From assembly GCA_964440115.1 (NCBI GenBank), contig CAYTPV010000011.1, positions 54,178-118,177 on the forward strand: DNA of 64,000 nucleotides. The letters are read 5' to 3'. Shown here piece by piece: positions 33,229 through 41,618 of this stretch (within the stretch, counting starts at the first letter, position 1; each line of letters opens with the position of its first letter). The translations under genes were made by a program, and so were the position numbers. Under the pieces are notes generated by a model. It did not search any database. It was not told the origin of the DNA and saw only the letters and a program-made list of their open reading frames with translations. Source of the DNA: JAEWWD01 sp964440115 (GTDB taxonomy: Bacteria > Bacillota > Clostridia > Christensenellales > CAG-138).

Positions 33229-33508
33229 TTAAGGTATCGCCACCTGCGGCGGCGACGAATGATTATTTTATTTAATAGCGGGAGGGCTTCGCCCCCCGCG
33301 CCCCCTAAGTACGGACGCTCTTAAGGAAGGGGGTTGGGGATCGGTTGTGCAGGCGCAAGCTGCACATCAATCCTTGCGAGATCCCCGAATGTACCATTCG
33401 GAGGCACGCAGTTTCCCCAAAGTAAAAAAATAATCGCGACGGCCCGCAGGCCTAGTGCCCGAGGCGTCTTCCGCCGAGGACGCGGCGTTCTAAAGCGCGG
33501 ATACCTTA
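33229..33508. repeat. Two-armed family A element with nested D (R16)
   Basis: The left arm starts TTAAGGTATCGCCACC immediately after the stop codon. The centre contains its own hairpins (TTGTGCAGG/GCTGCACA; CCGAATG/CATTCGG). The right end carries D (CGACGGCCCGCAGGCCTAGT, about 33430-33480) and closes with GCGCGGATACCTTA. Confidence 0.82.
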
Positions 33509-33587
33509 GATCCCTCAAGTGGGTTTATCGACAGCATGGTTGAGGGCAGCGCCCTCAACGTATCTATTCGTGTAGAAAGGATTGTTT

Positions 33588-35201
33588 ATGCGGCGACTTG
33601 GCAGGGGTTCGCATACGGCGCGCAAGCGGCCATACTGGCTGCTCATACCCGCTGTACTGATCGCGGCGGCAGCATTGCTGTTCGCGTTCAAAGTATTCCC
33701 CATGCCCGAACCCGCACCCGTCACCGCCACGCCGGGGCCTGCGTTCACGCCCGCCATTACGGCGGCGCTTGCGCCCATCAAAACGCCCGCCGTCACCGCA
33801 ACACCCGCGCCCGCGCCTTCGCCCGCGGCGAGTACGCCCAACCCGAACCAGCCGCTGGGCAAGCCGGCCAATGCGCCCCACACGCGCTACGAGCTGGCGG
33901 CCGAGCTGCACCCGAGCTACGACAGGCTCTACGCCAAGCTGCGCGTACAATATCAAAACACCACGCCGGATACGCTGTACGAACTGGTATTCAACCTTTA
34001 CCCCAACGCCTTTGCCAGCAAGGACGCGCCGGGCACGAGTGAAGGAAACCACGAGTTTGACGCGGGCCGCATCATTGTATCCGCCGTCAGCCTCAACGAC
34101 CAGCTTGCGTATTTTGAGGTATCCGACGACGGCATGCAGCTGCATGTACCGCTTGTGAAAGAACTTTTACCCGGCGAGAACGCGGAGGTGTTCGTCGATT
34201 TCGCCGTGGATGTCCCCGAGCGCAACGCGCGCTTCGGCAAAACGGAGATCGGCTATCAGCTGGGCAATTTTCTGCCCACGCTCGCCGTGTATCAGGACGG
34301 CGCGTGGGTTTCAGATCCTTACCCCGACAAGGGCGATCCTTTCTACAGCGAGACTGCGGATTACGCCGTCGCGCTGACCTATCCTTCGGAATATACGCTT
34401 GCCTGCACGGGCAGCGTTGTCAAATCGGAAACGGGCAACGGCCTGACCACCACTTACGCGGCCGCCAGCCGCGTGCGGGATTTCGCCTGCACGCTCAGCA
34501 TTGGCCTGCAGGCCGCGCAGGAGACGTTCGAGGGCGTGCGCATCTATTCCTATGCGCTTAGTCAGGCGAGCGCCGAACGCGGCGCACAGCTCGCCAAGAA
34601 GGCGCTCGCGGCGCTTACGCCCGTCATCGGCACGTATCCTTATGAAACGCTGACCGTGGCGCAAGTGGAAATGTATTACGCGGGCATGGAATACCCCAAC
34701 CTGCTCATGGTGCAGCGCGAGCTGTACCTGCCCGGCCGCGAGCTGGAGCTGGAGCTGACCATCGCGCACGAACTGATCCACCAGTATTTCTACGGCGTGG
34801 TCGGCAGCGATCAGATCAACGCGCCCTGGCTCGATGAGGCGCTCACCAGTTATCTGAGCATTGTGTACTTCCAGAAAGCGGGCAATGTCCCCGCCTATGA
34901 AGCGCTGTTCAACCGCTATATCGTGGAGCGCGCGCCGCTGGGCACGCGTGTGGACGGCAAGCTGTACGATTATACGACCGAGGACTCGTATGTCAATTCC
35001 GTGTATTGGCGCGGCGCGGCCATGTACCACGCCCTTAGGGAGGAGATAGGCGACGACGCGTTCTTCGACGGCGTGCGCGTCTACCTGCAGGATAACGCGT
35101 ACCGCGTCGCCACCAAGGCCGATCTTGTCGCCGCGTTTGAAAAAAGCAGCGGCAGGTCGCTTGGGGCCTGGTTCGACGCGAAGCTTGCGGGTACGGCGTA
35201 A
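33588..35201 (+). CDS. M1-family zinc metallopeptidase, membrane anchored
   Basis: The 537-residue protein has an N-terminal membrane anchor (about 15-37), a long Pro/Ala/Thr linker (40-85) and an M1 aminopeptidase-like body. The zinc site is present as HELIHQYF with the third ligand in WLDEALTSYLS 18 residues on, and GMEYPNLLMVQ is the exopeptidase-type GxMEN-like motif in altered form. The catalytic domain would sit outside the membrane. The ATG at 33588 is preceded by AAAGG; a TTG two codons earlier is less likely. Such proteins trim extracellular peptides, but the substrate is unknown. Confidence 0.9.
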   Translation: MRRLGRGSHTARKRPYWLLIPAVLIAAAALLFAFKVFPMPEPAPVTATPGPAFTPAITAALAPIKTPAVTATPAPAPSPAASTPNPNQPLGKPANAPHTRYELAAELHPSYDRLYAKLRVQYQNTTPDTLYELVFNLYPNAFASKDAPGTSEGNHEFDAGRIIVSAVSLNDQLAYFEVSDDGMQLHVPLVKELLPGENAEVFVDFAVDVPERNARFGKTEIGYQLGNFLPTLAVYQDGAWVSDPYPDKGDPFYSETADYAVALTYPSEYTLACTGSVVKSETGNGLTTTYAAASRVRDFACTLSIGLQAAQETFEGVRIYSYALSQASAERGAQLAKKALAALTPVIGTYPYETLTVAQVEMYYAGMEYPNLLMVQRELYLPGRELELELTIAHELIHQYFYGVVGSDQINAPWLDEALTSYLSIVYFQKAGNVPAYEALFNRYIVERAPLGTRVDGKLYDYTTEDSYVNSVYWRGAAMYHALREEIGDDAFFDGVRVYLQDNAYRVATKADLVAAFEKSSGRSLGAWFDAKLAGTA

Positions 35202-35218
35202 GGGGCAGGGATTGAGCC

Positions 35219-35402
35219 TGACGGCCCACAGTTTGCAATGGTCGCGTAGCGTCGCGGCGGGTGCCGCTTCCTAACGCTTCCTTGCTCACTGGGCTTCCGC
35301 CTCGCTTCATCCGCCACAGGCGGCGCGCGGCTTCGCCCCCGAGCTCCTACCAAAGGGACACGTCCCTTTGGAATCCCTAATTGGCATACGCCAATTGGCG
35401 TG
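35219..35402. repeat. Reversed family C joined to family B (R17a)
   Basis: CAGTTTGCAATGG...GCTTCCTTGCTCACTGG... (C on the minus strand, 35229-35333), then CCAAAGGGACACGTCCCTTTGG and GGCATACGCCAATTGGCGTG. Confidence 0.82.
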
Positions 35403-35470
35403 CGCTGGGGAATATTTCGAATGATATTTCGTTCCGAGGATCAAACTTGGAACTGACTGATACCCTTCCC

Positions 35471-35554
35471 AACCGCCCTTATTAGGGCGGTTACGGATGG
35501 GATTACAAAGGGCCTGCGGCCCTTTGGCGGGGGTGTCGGGGGCAGAGCCCCTGA
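35471..35554. repeat. Family B element (R17b)
   Basis: AACCGCCCTTATTAGGGCGGTT, CAAAGGGCCTGCGGCCCTTTGG and GGGGGCAGAGCCCCTG. Confidence 0.82.
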
Positions 35555-35617
35555 CGCTGCTCCCCATCAGGGCGCTCAAAAAGCGGCCTTTACATACAGA
35601 AAGGATTACACAGCCAC

Positions 35618-35869
35618 ATGCGACTGGATAAATATTTGAAGGTGTCCCGGCTGATCAAACGGCGGACGGTAGCGAACGAAGCCGCCTCACTGGGCCGGGT
35701 GCAATTGAACGGACGGGAGGCAAAGCCTTCCGCCGAGGTCAAAGTTGGGGACATGCTCTCCATGCGATTGGGTGGCAAAACGTTGACGGTCCGCATAAAT
35801 TCCGTACAGGAGCATGCTGCGAAAGCGGACGCTTCGGATATGTACACGGTAGTGGAGGGCGGCGAATGA
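35618..35869 (+). CDS. rqcP: S4-domain ribosome quality-control factor RqcP
   Basis: The 83-residue protein is almost wholly an S4 RNA-binding domain: MRLDKYLKVSRLIKRRTVA, GRVQLNGREAKPSAEVKVGD and a C-terminal MYTVVEGGE. It matches RqcP (YabO), which works with RqcH on stalled 50S-peptidyl-tRNA complexes to extend alanine tails. AAAGGA lies some distance upstream of the ATG. It overlaps ispDF by 4 bases, an unusual partner; in bacilli it lies in the yabN-yabP region. Confidence 0.92.
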   Translation: MRLDKYLKVSRLIKRRTVANEAASLGRVQLNGREAKPSAEVKVGDMLSMRLGGKTLTVRINSVQEHAAKADASDMYTVVEGGE

Positions 35870-37035
35870 GCTACATCACAGGCATACTGCTCTGCGCGGG
35901 AGATTCGCGCAGGATGGGCTTCCACAAACTGCTCTACCGCCTGCCCAACGGCAAAACGCCCATGGATATGAGCTTGGAAGCGCTGGTCAAAGGCGGCGTG
36001 AACCGGCTGGTCATCGTCGTAAACGAAGCGACACGCGCGCATGCGGAGTCTTTGGTTTCCCGTGCGGGCGTGCCGGTAACGGTATGCGAGGGCGGCGAAA
36101 CACGGCAGGATTCGGTTTATAACGGGCTTGTGTGCTGCAAGCCGGGCATCGCCGTCATACACGACGCGGCACGCTGCCTTGCGCGGCCCGCGCTCATTCA
36201 CGCCTGCATAGACAGCGTACGTCTGCACGGCAGCGGCGTGGCGTTTATTCCCGTACGCGATACCGTGCTGCACGTGCATCAGGATAACGGCGGCGGGGTC
36301 GACGCATTGCCGCGCGAAGAACTGCTGCACACACAAACACCGCAGGCGTTCGACTGCGCCTCGATACTCGACGCATACGAAAAAGCGCGCGCGCAGGGCC
36401 TTGCGGCAACTGACGACAGCACGCTGTACGCCGCAGCCGGCCACGCTGTGCGGTTCGTACCCGGTTCTGTGGATAACCGCAAGCTGACCACGTCCGAAGA
36501 CCTTGTATGGCTCGAAGAACGGCTGTGCGCCGCTGCTGCGGGCTTAGGTGCGCAGGCAGGATTGCGGGTAGGCTGCGGCGAGGATGTGCACCTGCTGGTG
36601 ACTGGCCGTCCGCTCATACTCGGCGGCGTGGAAATACCGTTTGAAAAGGGACTGCTGGGGCATTCCGACGCGGATGTGCTCATACACGCGCTCATGGACG
36701 CGCTCTTGGGTGCGGCGGGCCTGGGCGATATCGGCGTACAGTTCCCGGATACCGACCCGCAGTATAAGGGCATATCCAGCCTGACGCTTTTAGTCCGCGT
36801 AGCCGACAGGCTGGCCGCCGCGGGTTATGGCGTGCGCAATGTGGATGTGACGGTAGTGGCCGAAAAGCCCAAGCTCGTGCCGCATTTTCCCACCATGCGC
36901 GAACTAATCGCGGCGGCACTGCGGCTGACCGCCGATCGTGTGGGACTCAAGGCGACCACCACCGAAGGCTCCGGCCCCGAAGGCCGCGGCGAATGCATCA
37001 GGGCAAACGCGGTGGCGCTGCTGTATTCGTTGTAG
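35866..37035 (+). CDS. ispDF: Bifunctional IspD/IspF isoprenoid enzyme
   Basis: The 389-residue enzyme joins two steps of the MEP isoprenoid pathway. The N-terminal half (1-225) is the cytidylyltransferase IspD, with GILLCAGDSRRMGFHK as nucleotide-binding loop, VIHDAAR and TQTPQAF. The C-terminal half (about 230-389) is the cyclodiphosphate synthase IspF, with metal ligands in GCGEDVHLL and GHSDADVLIHAL and the ending TTTEGSGPEGRGECIRANA (in part). The middle enzyme IspE is separate. Natural IspDF fusions are known in several lineages. It overlaps rqcP by 4 bases. Confidence 0.96.
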   Translation: MSYITGILLCAGDSRRMGFHKLLYRLPNGKTPMDMSLEALVKGGVNRLVIVVNEATRAHAESLVSRAGVPVTVCEGGETRQDSVYNGLVCCKPGIAVIHDAARCLARPALIHACIDSVRLHGSGVAFIPVRDTVLHVHQDNGGGVDALPREELLHTQTPQAFDCASILDAYEKARAQGLAATDDSTLYAAAGHAVRFVPGSVDNRKLTTSEDLVWLEERLCAAAAGLGAQAGLRVGCGEDVHLLVTGRPLILGGVEIPFEKGLLGHSDADVLIHALMDALLGAAGLGDIGVQFPDTDPQYKGISSLTLLVRVADRLAAAGYGVRNVDVTVVAEKPKLVPHFPTMRELIAAALRLTADRVGLKATTTEGSGPEGRGECIRANAVALLYSL

Positions 37036-37234
37036 GGGGAGACGTTTGGGGCGCTGCCCCTTACAGTTCGCAATAGTCGCACATCGTTGCAGCTGTGCTG
37101 CTTCCTTGTGCTTCTTGCTCACTGGTCTTACGCCTCGCTTCATCCGCCACAGGCGGCGCTCGGCTCCGACTCCCGCTTAGGGCCGTAACGGCCCTAAGAA
37201 CCCATATTGTCAAAGCGACTGCGTCGCTTTGACG
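37036..37234. repeat. Reversed family C inside family B (R18)
   Basis: GGGGCGCTGCCCC, reversed C (37063-37173), then CTTAGGGCCG-TAA-CGGCCCTAAG and GTCAAAGCGA-CTGCG-TCGCTTTGAC. It starts right after the ispDF stop. Confidence 0.85.
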
Positions 37235-37344
37235 GGTAATATTTTATAAATGGGCTGTCCTGATTGATGGGACAGCCTTTTAATCTCCAATCCCGGAAGT
37301 GCTCTTTTTGAGCCGAACATTTTACGCTTAGGAAAATGATTAAT

Positions 37345-37872
37345 ATGATGTTGAAAACAGAAAGACTTATTTTGAGAGAGTTCACGATGGATGACCTTGA
37401 CGAATTATACGCAATACTTTCAGATCCCCAATCCATGAAGTATTACCCCGCTCCGTTTAGCTATGAGAAATGCCGGAATTGGATACAGTGGAACTTGGAT
37501 AACTATAAGAAATACGGCTTTGGATTATGGGCTGTTACACGAAAAGAAGATGGGAAGTTTATCGGTGATTGCGGTATTACGATGCAGATGATAGATGGCC
37601 GTCTCGAACCTGAGATCGGATTTCATATTAACAAAATGCATACTCGTAAAGGCTATGCCTCTGAAGCCGCTTGTGCCTGCCGCGATTACGCATTTATCAC
37701 TCTTAAACTTCCTGTTGTGTACTGTTATCAGAAACATACCAATGTTCCTTCTCAAAAGACCGCGGAAAAAATGGGTATGAAATTCATGAAACAGTATTCT
37801 GATGAAAAAAACGAAGTTTCAACGGTTTATGCGATGACGAGAGAAACGTATTTAACTTGGCAACATGAATAA
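37345..37872 (+). CDS. GNAT family N-acetyltransferase
   Basis: The 175-residue protein belongs to the RimJ/RimL-like GNAT group: MLKTERLILREFTMDDLDE opens the fold, IGDCGITMQ is strand 4, EIGFHINKMHTRKGYASEA gives the acetyl-CoA P-loop (R-K-G-Y-A) and HTNVPSQKTAEKMGMKF closes the fold. The acceptor is unknown. AGGA at 37330 sits 11 bases before the ATG at 37345; an ATG at 37336 is too close to it. It is AT-richer than its neighbours and is bordered on both sides by repeat elements, which may mean it was acquired. Confidence 0.88.
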   Translation: MMLKTERLILREFTMDDLDELYAILSDPQSMKYYPAPFSYEKCRNWIQWNLDNYKKYGFGLWAVTRKEDGKFIGDCGITMQMIDGRLEPEIGFHINKMHTRKGYASEAACACRDYAFITLKLPVVYCYQKHTNVPSQKTAEKMGMKFMKQYSDEKNEVSTVYAMTRETYLTWQHE

Positions 37873-37881
37873 TTGATACAT

Positions 37882-38085
37882 GTGGGGACACGTCCCTCAA
37901 CCGCCCATATTTGGGCGGTTATTTTGGGGTTTCCAAAGGGACGTATCCCTTTGGTGGGAGTCGAAGCCGCGCGCCGCCTGTGGGGGAAAAAGCGCGGCGG
38001 AAGACCAGTGAACAAGGGAGCGTGAGGAAGCGGCTTCTGCCGCGACACTGCGCGACAATTGTGAACTGTGGGGGCAGCGCCCCCG
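37882..38085. repeat. Family B element with nested C (R19)
   Basis: AACCGCCCA-TATT-TGGGCGGTT, CCAAAGGGACG/ATCCCTTTGG, C module (about 37957-38069), then GGGGGCAGCGCCCCC. The first C stem has decayed here (CCGCCTGTGGGGG). Confidence 0.85.
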
Positions 38086-38107
38086 CAATTAAAAACTATC
38101 CCGAGCA

Positions 38108-38692
38108 TTATTCATTATTCATTTTACATCTCGTTTCAAAAGTCCGGGTATAACCAAAGCACTCTCTAAATAATTTTCTTCCTATATACTCATGAAATTG
38201 ATAACACCTATCTCTGTAAAACTCATTCCAATAGCTTATCATTCTTGCGTAACTTATACGGAACGATTCCGCGTTATCCTTACAGAAACTCTTAAATGAT
38301 TGCGTATCACGCTCTTTAAGCATAGCGTAAACCATTTCTAATATCTCAACGACATATTCATCACATACTTTTACGATATACGGAATTGCCCAACCTTCAT
38401 AGTCCATCGAAAGTAATGACTGTACATGTTTTTGCCGGACAAAGCCATCATGATTTCTTGAATAGACACAGTGTAAAATCATAATCTGCTTATCATCTAA
38501 TTTGCTATAAACATCATCAGCAACATCAGGAAAATACATGCGATAAGGGAATTTAATCAAATTGCAATTGAGACTATACTCAATGTATTGTTGGGAAGTA
38601 TACCCTACTTTCTCTTGAAACCGTTGAGGAATAAGACTTGTGACTTTTGATACATCACTTTTCAATTCATCCGGAAAACCACTGATGAACAT
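38108..38692 (-). CDS. Unknown 194-aa protein
   Basis: I do not recognise a family. The product is soluble and mostly helical, rich in Tyr, Phe and Asp, with no signal peptide or metal motif. Segments such as LDDKQIMILHCVYSRNHDGFV and GWAIPYIVKVCDEYVVEILEM suggest repeated helix pairs, perhaps a HEAT-like or adaptor fold. GGGAGG is 6 bases before the ATG. The gene is AT-rich compared with mnmE next to it and is flanked by family B repeats on both sides, suggesting later arrival. Confidence 0.7.
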   Translation of the reverse strand: MFISGFPDELKSDVSKVTSLIPQRFQEKVGYTSQQYIEYSLNCNLIKFPYRMYFPDVADDVYSKLDDKQIMILHCVYSRNHDGFVRQKHVQSLLSMDYEGWAIPYIVKVCDEYVVEILEMVYAMLKERDTQSFKSFCKDNAESFRISYARMISYWNEFYRDRCYQFHEYIGRKLFRECFGYTRTFETRCKMNNE

Positions 38693-38767
38693 TGCAAGCC
38701 TCCCCGAATAATCTGCACCAGAGGCCTATTTCATCGATGTAAAACTTTAGCCTCCCGATATTCCCCC

Positions 38768-38850
38768 AACCGCCCATATTTGGGCGGTTCTACTATGGGT
38801 TCTTAGGGCCGTTACGGCCCTAAGCGGGGGATCGGGGGCAGCACCCCCGA
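38768..38850. repeat. Family B element (R20)
   Basis: AACCGCCCA-TATT-TGGGCGGTT, CTTAGGGCCG-TTA-CGGCCCTAAG, then GGGGGATCGGGGGCAGCACC and CCC. It lies just after the mnmE stop. Confidence 0.82.
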
Positions 38851-38864
38851 ACGTAACCCTTATC

Positions 38865-40193
38865 TCATTTCCCTACACAAAACCGCTCAAAAATCCTATC
38901 CAGCACCGCGTCGTCCACCGCGCGGCCGGTGATGCGGCCTAAGGCTGAGAGCGCGTCGCGGATATCGGTAGCGACGCAGTCCGCGTCTTCGGCGGTCAGC
39001 GCCTGCGATACTGCATTGCGCGCGTCCTCGAGCGCGGCGATGTGGCGCTCGTTGGTGACATATGCGCTCTCTATCGGCCCCGCGAGCGCACGTATGCGGT
39101 CGCACAGCACGGATAATCCTTCGCCGGTGCGCGCGCTCACAGGGATCAGCTCTTCCTCGGGCGGCACGAGCGCGGCTAAAGCGGCGCGCCCCCACACGCC
39201 GGGCAGGTCTGCCTTGGTATAAAGAAGGATGCGCGGCTTGTGCGCGGTGGCGGCGAGGATATCGAAATCCTCCTGCGAAAGCGGCTCGGATTCATCGAGC
39301 AGTACGGCCGCGATATCCGCATCCTCGAGCGCGGTGCGCGCGCGCTGCACGCCTATGCGCTCCGCTTCGTCTTCGGCATCGCGTAAGCCCGCCGTATCGA
39401 ACAGCCGCAAAGGGATGCCGTCGAGCGACAGCTGTTCTTCGAGCACATCGCGAGTCGTACCGGCCTGCGGGGTCACGATGGCGCGCTCATAGCCCAACAA
39501 GGCGTTCAACAGGCTGGATTTGCCCGCGTTGGGTCTGCCCAGCAGCACCACGCGCAAGCCTTCGCGCAGCACGCGGCCGGACCGCCCCTGCGCGATGAGC
39601 GACTCGATATCGGTAATCGCGGCGGCGAGTGTTTTGGGCAGGCCGGAAAATACGTCCTCTTCGAGTTCTTCGGGGTAGTCAATGGCCGCGCTCACACCGG
39701 AAAGCGCATCGGTCAGTTCATCTTCCACGGCGGCGATCTCGCGGCTTAATCGGCCCTGCATCTGCTCGAGCGCCGCGCGCGCGGAACGCTGCGCCGACGC
39801 CTGTATGAGGTCCATCACCGCCTCTGCCTGCGCGAGGTCGACTTTGCCGTTCAAAAACGCGCGGCGCGTGAACTCGCCCGGCTCCGCAGGGCGTAAGCCC
39901 AGCGCGGCGATCGCCGCGAGAGCCTCGCGAACCACGGCGGGGCCGCCGTGGGTGTTTAACTCAAACATATCCTCGCCCGTATAGCTGCGCGGTGCGGCGT
40001 AATAGACCGCCATAGCGTCGTCGATGGCCGTTTCATCGCCGTAGAGCGTGATGTGCGTCATTTCGCGCGGCGCGCCGCTCAGGTTTTTGCCGCACAGCGC
40101 GCTCAAAGCGCGGGCGCAGTCCGGCCCGCTTGCGCGGATGACGGCGATCGCCCCGCCCGCGGGCGTGGCCAAGGCATAGATGGTGTCGGGCAT
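38865..40193 (-). CDS. mnmE: tRNA modification GTPase MnmE
   Basis: The 442-residue GTPase acts with MnmG to place carboxymethylaminomethyl groups on wobble uridines of tRNA. The N-terminal folate-binding domain (DTIYALATPAGGAIAVIR) is followed by a helical domain and an inserted G domain with G1 GRPNAGKSSL (219-228), G2/G3 TTRD and DTAGLR, and G4 TKAD. The extreme C-terminus is CVGK, the family C-[ILV]-G-K motif with the catalytic cysteine. The ATG at 40193 follows AAAGGAG; 30 further upstream codons are repeat DNA. Its place after khpB is the standard order. Confidence 0.97.
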   Translation of the reverse strand: MPDTIYALATPAGGAIAVIRASGPDCARALSALCGKNLSGAPREMTHITLYGDETAIDDAMAVYYAAPRSYTGEDMFELNTHGGPAVVREALAAIAALGLRPAEPGEFTRRAFLNGKVDLAQAEAVMDLIQASAQRSARAALEQMQGRLSREIAAVEDELTDALSGVSAAIDYPEELEEDVFSGLPKTLAAAITDIESLIAQGRSGRVLREGLRVVLLGRPNAGKSSLLNALLGYERAIVTPQAGTTRDVLEEQLSLDGIPLRLFDTAGLRDAEDEAERIGVQRARTALEDADIAAVLLDESEPLSQEDFDILAATAHKPRILLYTKADLPGVWGRAALAALVPPEEELIPVSARTGEGLSVLCDRIRALAGPIESAYVTNERHIAALEDARNAVSQALTAEDADCVATDIRDALSALGRITGRAVDDAVLDRIFERFCVGK

Positions 40194-40221
40194 GGTATAT
40201 GCTCCTTTCGAGGGGGGATGG

Positions 40222-40304
40222 GTTGGGGGCTCTGCCCCCAGACCCCCGCCCAAGGGACACGTCCCTTGGGTATCCCTTATCAAAGCGATTTCGTCGCTTT
40301 GGGG
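40222..40304. repeat. Family B element (R21)
   Basis: TGGGGGCTCTGCCCCCA, CCCAAGGGACACGTCCCTTG with its mirror end GG, and CAAAGCGA-TTTCG-TCGCTTTG. Confidence 0.85.
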
Positions 40305-40396
40305 GATGTTTTATTATTGGGAACAAGAAGTTCCTTATATCCGGTCTGGTTAAATCTCATGCGGCTTCCGATGAAGCAATTATGAAACCTATTCCT

Positions 40397-40584
40397 CAGG
40401 GGGCGTGGGGAGTCGGAGCCGCGCGCCGCCGGTGGCGGATGAAGCGCGGCGGAAGACCAGTGAGCAAGAGAGTGCGAGGAAGCGGTACCTACCGCGACGA
40501 AGCACGACCATTGCGAACTGCGCAAAGCCCGCCCGCTATTAAATAAAATAAATCCTCGTCGACGCCCTTAGGCGGCGATACATT
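40397..40584 (-). repeat. Family A single arm with nested C (R22)
   Basis: CAGGGGGCGTGGGGAG, C module (40414-40522), AAGCCCGCCCGC, the TATTAAATAAAATAA linker and GGCGGCGATAC. In this C copy the second stem is GCGGT-ACCT-ACCGC, where most have GCGGC/GCCGC. Confidence 0.88.
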
Positions 40585-40649
40585 ATGAATATCCAAAAAG
40601 CCAACACAATAACACACGCCGGCCCTAAGGCCGGCGCATGATTTGAAAC

Positions 40650-41618
40650 TTACTTCTTCGGCGTAATGACCACGCGCCGGTTGGGCTCTTCACCCTCGCT
40701 GTGTGTGGTAACAAACGGATTGTTCTGCAGCGATGCGTGCAGCACGCGGCGTTCGTAAGGATTCATCGGCTCCATGGCCACCGGGCGGCCCGTGGATTTC
40801 ACCCTCGCGGCCTGCCTGCGGGCAAGGCGTATGAGCGTATCCTCGCGCTTGTTGCGATAATCCTCGGTATCCAACGTCACACGCAGGTATTTATCCTGCT
40901 TGCGGCTTCTGTTCACCACCAGCGATGTGAGGTACTGCATGGCGTCGAGCGTTTCGCCGCGGCGGCCGATCAGCAGACCCTTTGTCTTGCTCTGAATGGA
41001 TACGCGCACGCCGTCTTCCACTTCCGCCGCCTGCAGATCCGCGTCGATATTCATGCACGCAAGCAATCCTTTGAGAAACACACCGGCCGGATGCGTTGCA
41101 GCAAGCTCCTCGCTGTAATCGTAATGCTCCTGCGGGATTGCAGGTTCGCTCTGCTCCGCGCTTTCTAAGCGTTCGCTGCGTCCGTCATTCTGGGGCCGTG
41201 CACTGCTTTGCGGGCGTCCGCCGCCCTGCGGCTTGGAATACTGCGGCCTGTCGCTGCTTTGCGGTCTTTCATTGCGCTCGGGTCGATCATTGCGCTCGGG
41301 TCTGTCGCTGCGTACCGGCCTGTCACTGCGTTCGTTGGACCGGTCATCCTTGCGCTCGAACTGAGGCTTGTCGTTTCTGCGTTCCGGACGGGGTGCGAAC
41401 TCGGCTTCTTCGTCCGGCGTGAACCGCTTAGCGCTTGCCTCGTCGGGATCGCGCTGCGTCAGGCGCACGCGTGCGAGCTTTGCGCCTATGCCGAACAGCC
41501 CTTTGCTTTCGGACTGCAGCGGCTCAATGCGCACCTCGTCAATGGATAGGCCCAGTTCCTGCAAGCCGTGAAATACGGCCTCGTCCAGGGAGTGGCCTGT
41601 GAATTCTCCGCTTTTCAT
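40650..41618 (-). CDS. khpB: RNA-binding protein KhpB (Jag, SpoIIIJ-associated)
   Basis: The 322-residue protein has an N-terminal Jag domain (KSGEFTGHSLDEAVFHGLQE), a charged low-complexity linker (about 65-155) with repeats such as RSDRPERNDRPERNERP, then a KH domain (VRVSIQSKTKGLLIGRRGET) and a C-terminal R3H domain (LTSLVV to RRVVITPKK). It binds RNA, often with KhpA, and influences cell division and envelope genes. The ATG overlaps... the yidC stop lies 4 bases within its start, so the two are coupled. A weak GC-rich hairpin (CGCCGGCC/GGCCGGCG) follows the stop. Confidence 0.94.
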   Translation of the reverse strand: MKSGEFTGHSLDEAVFHGLQELGLSIDEVRIEPLQSESKGLFGIGAKLARVRLTQRDPDEASAKRFTPDEEAEFAPRPERRNDKPQFERKDDRSNERSDRPVRSDRPERNDRPERNERPQSSDRPQYSKPQGGGRPQSSARPQNDGRSERLESAEQSEPAIPQEHYDYSEELAATHPAGVFLKGLLACMNIDADLQAAEVEDGVRVSIQSKTKGLLIGRRGETLDAMQYLTSLVVNRSRKQDKYLRVTLDTEDYRNKREDTLIRLARRQAARVKSTGRPVAMEPMNPYERRVLHASLQNNPFVTTHSEGEEPNRRVVITPKK

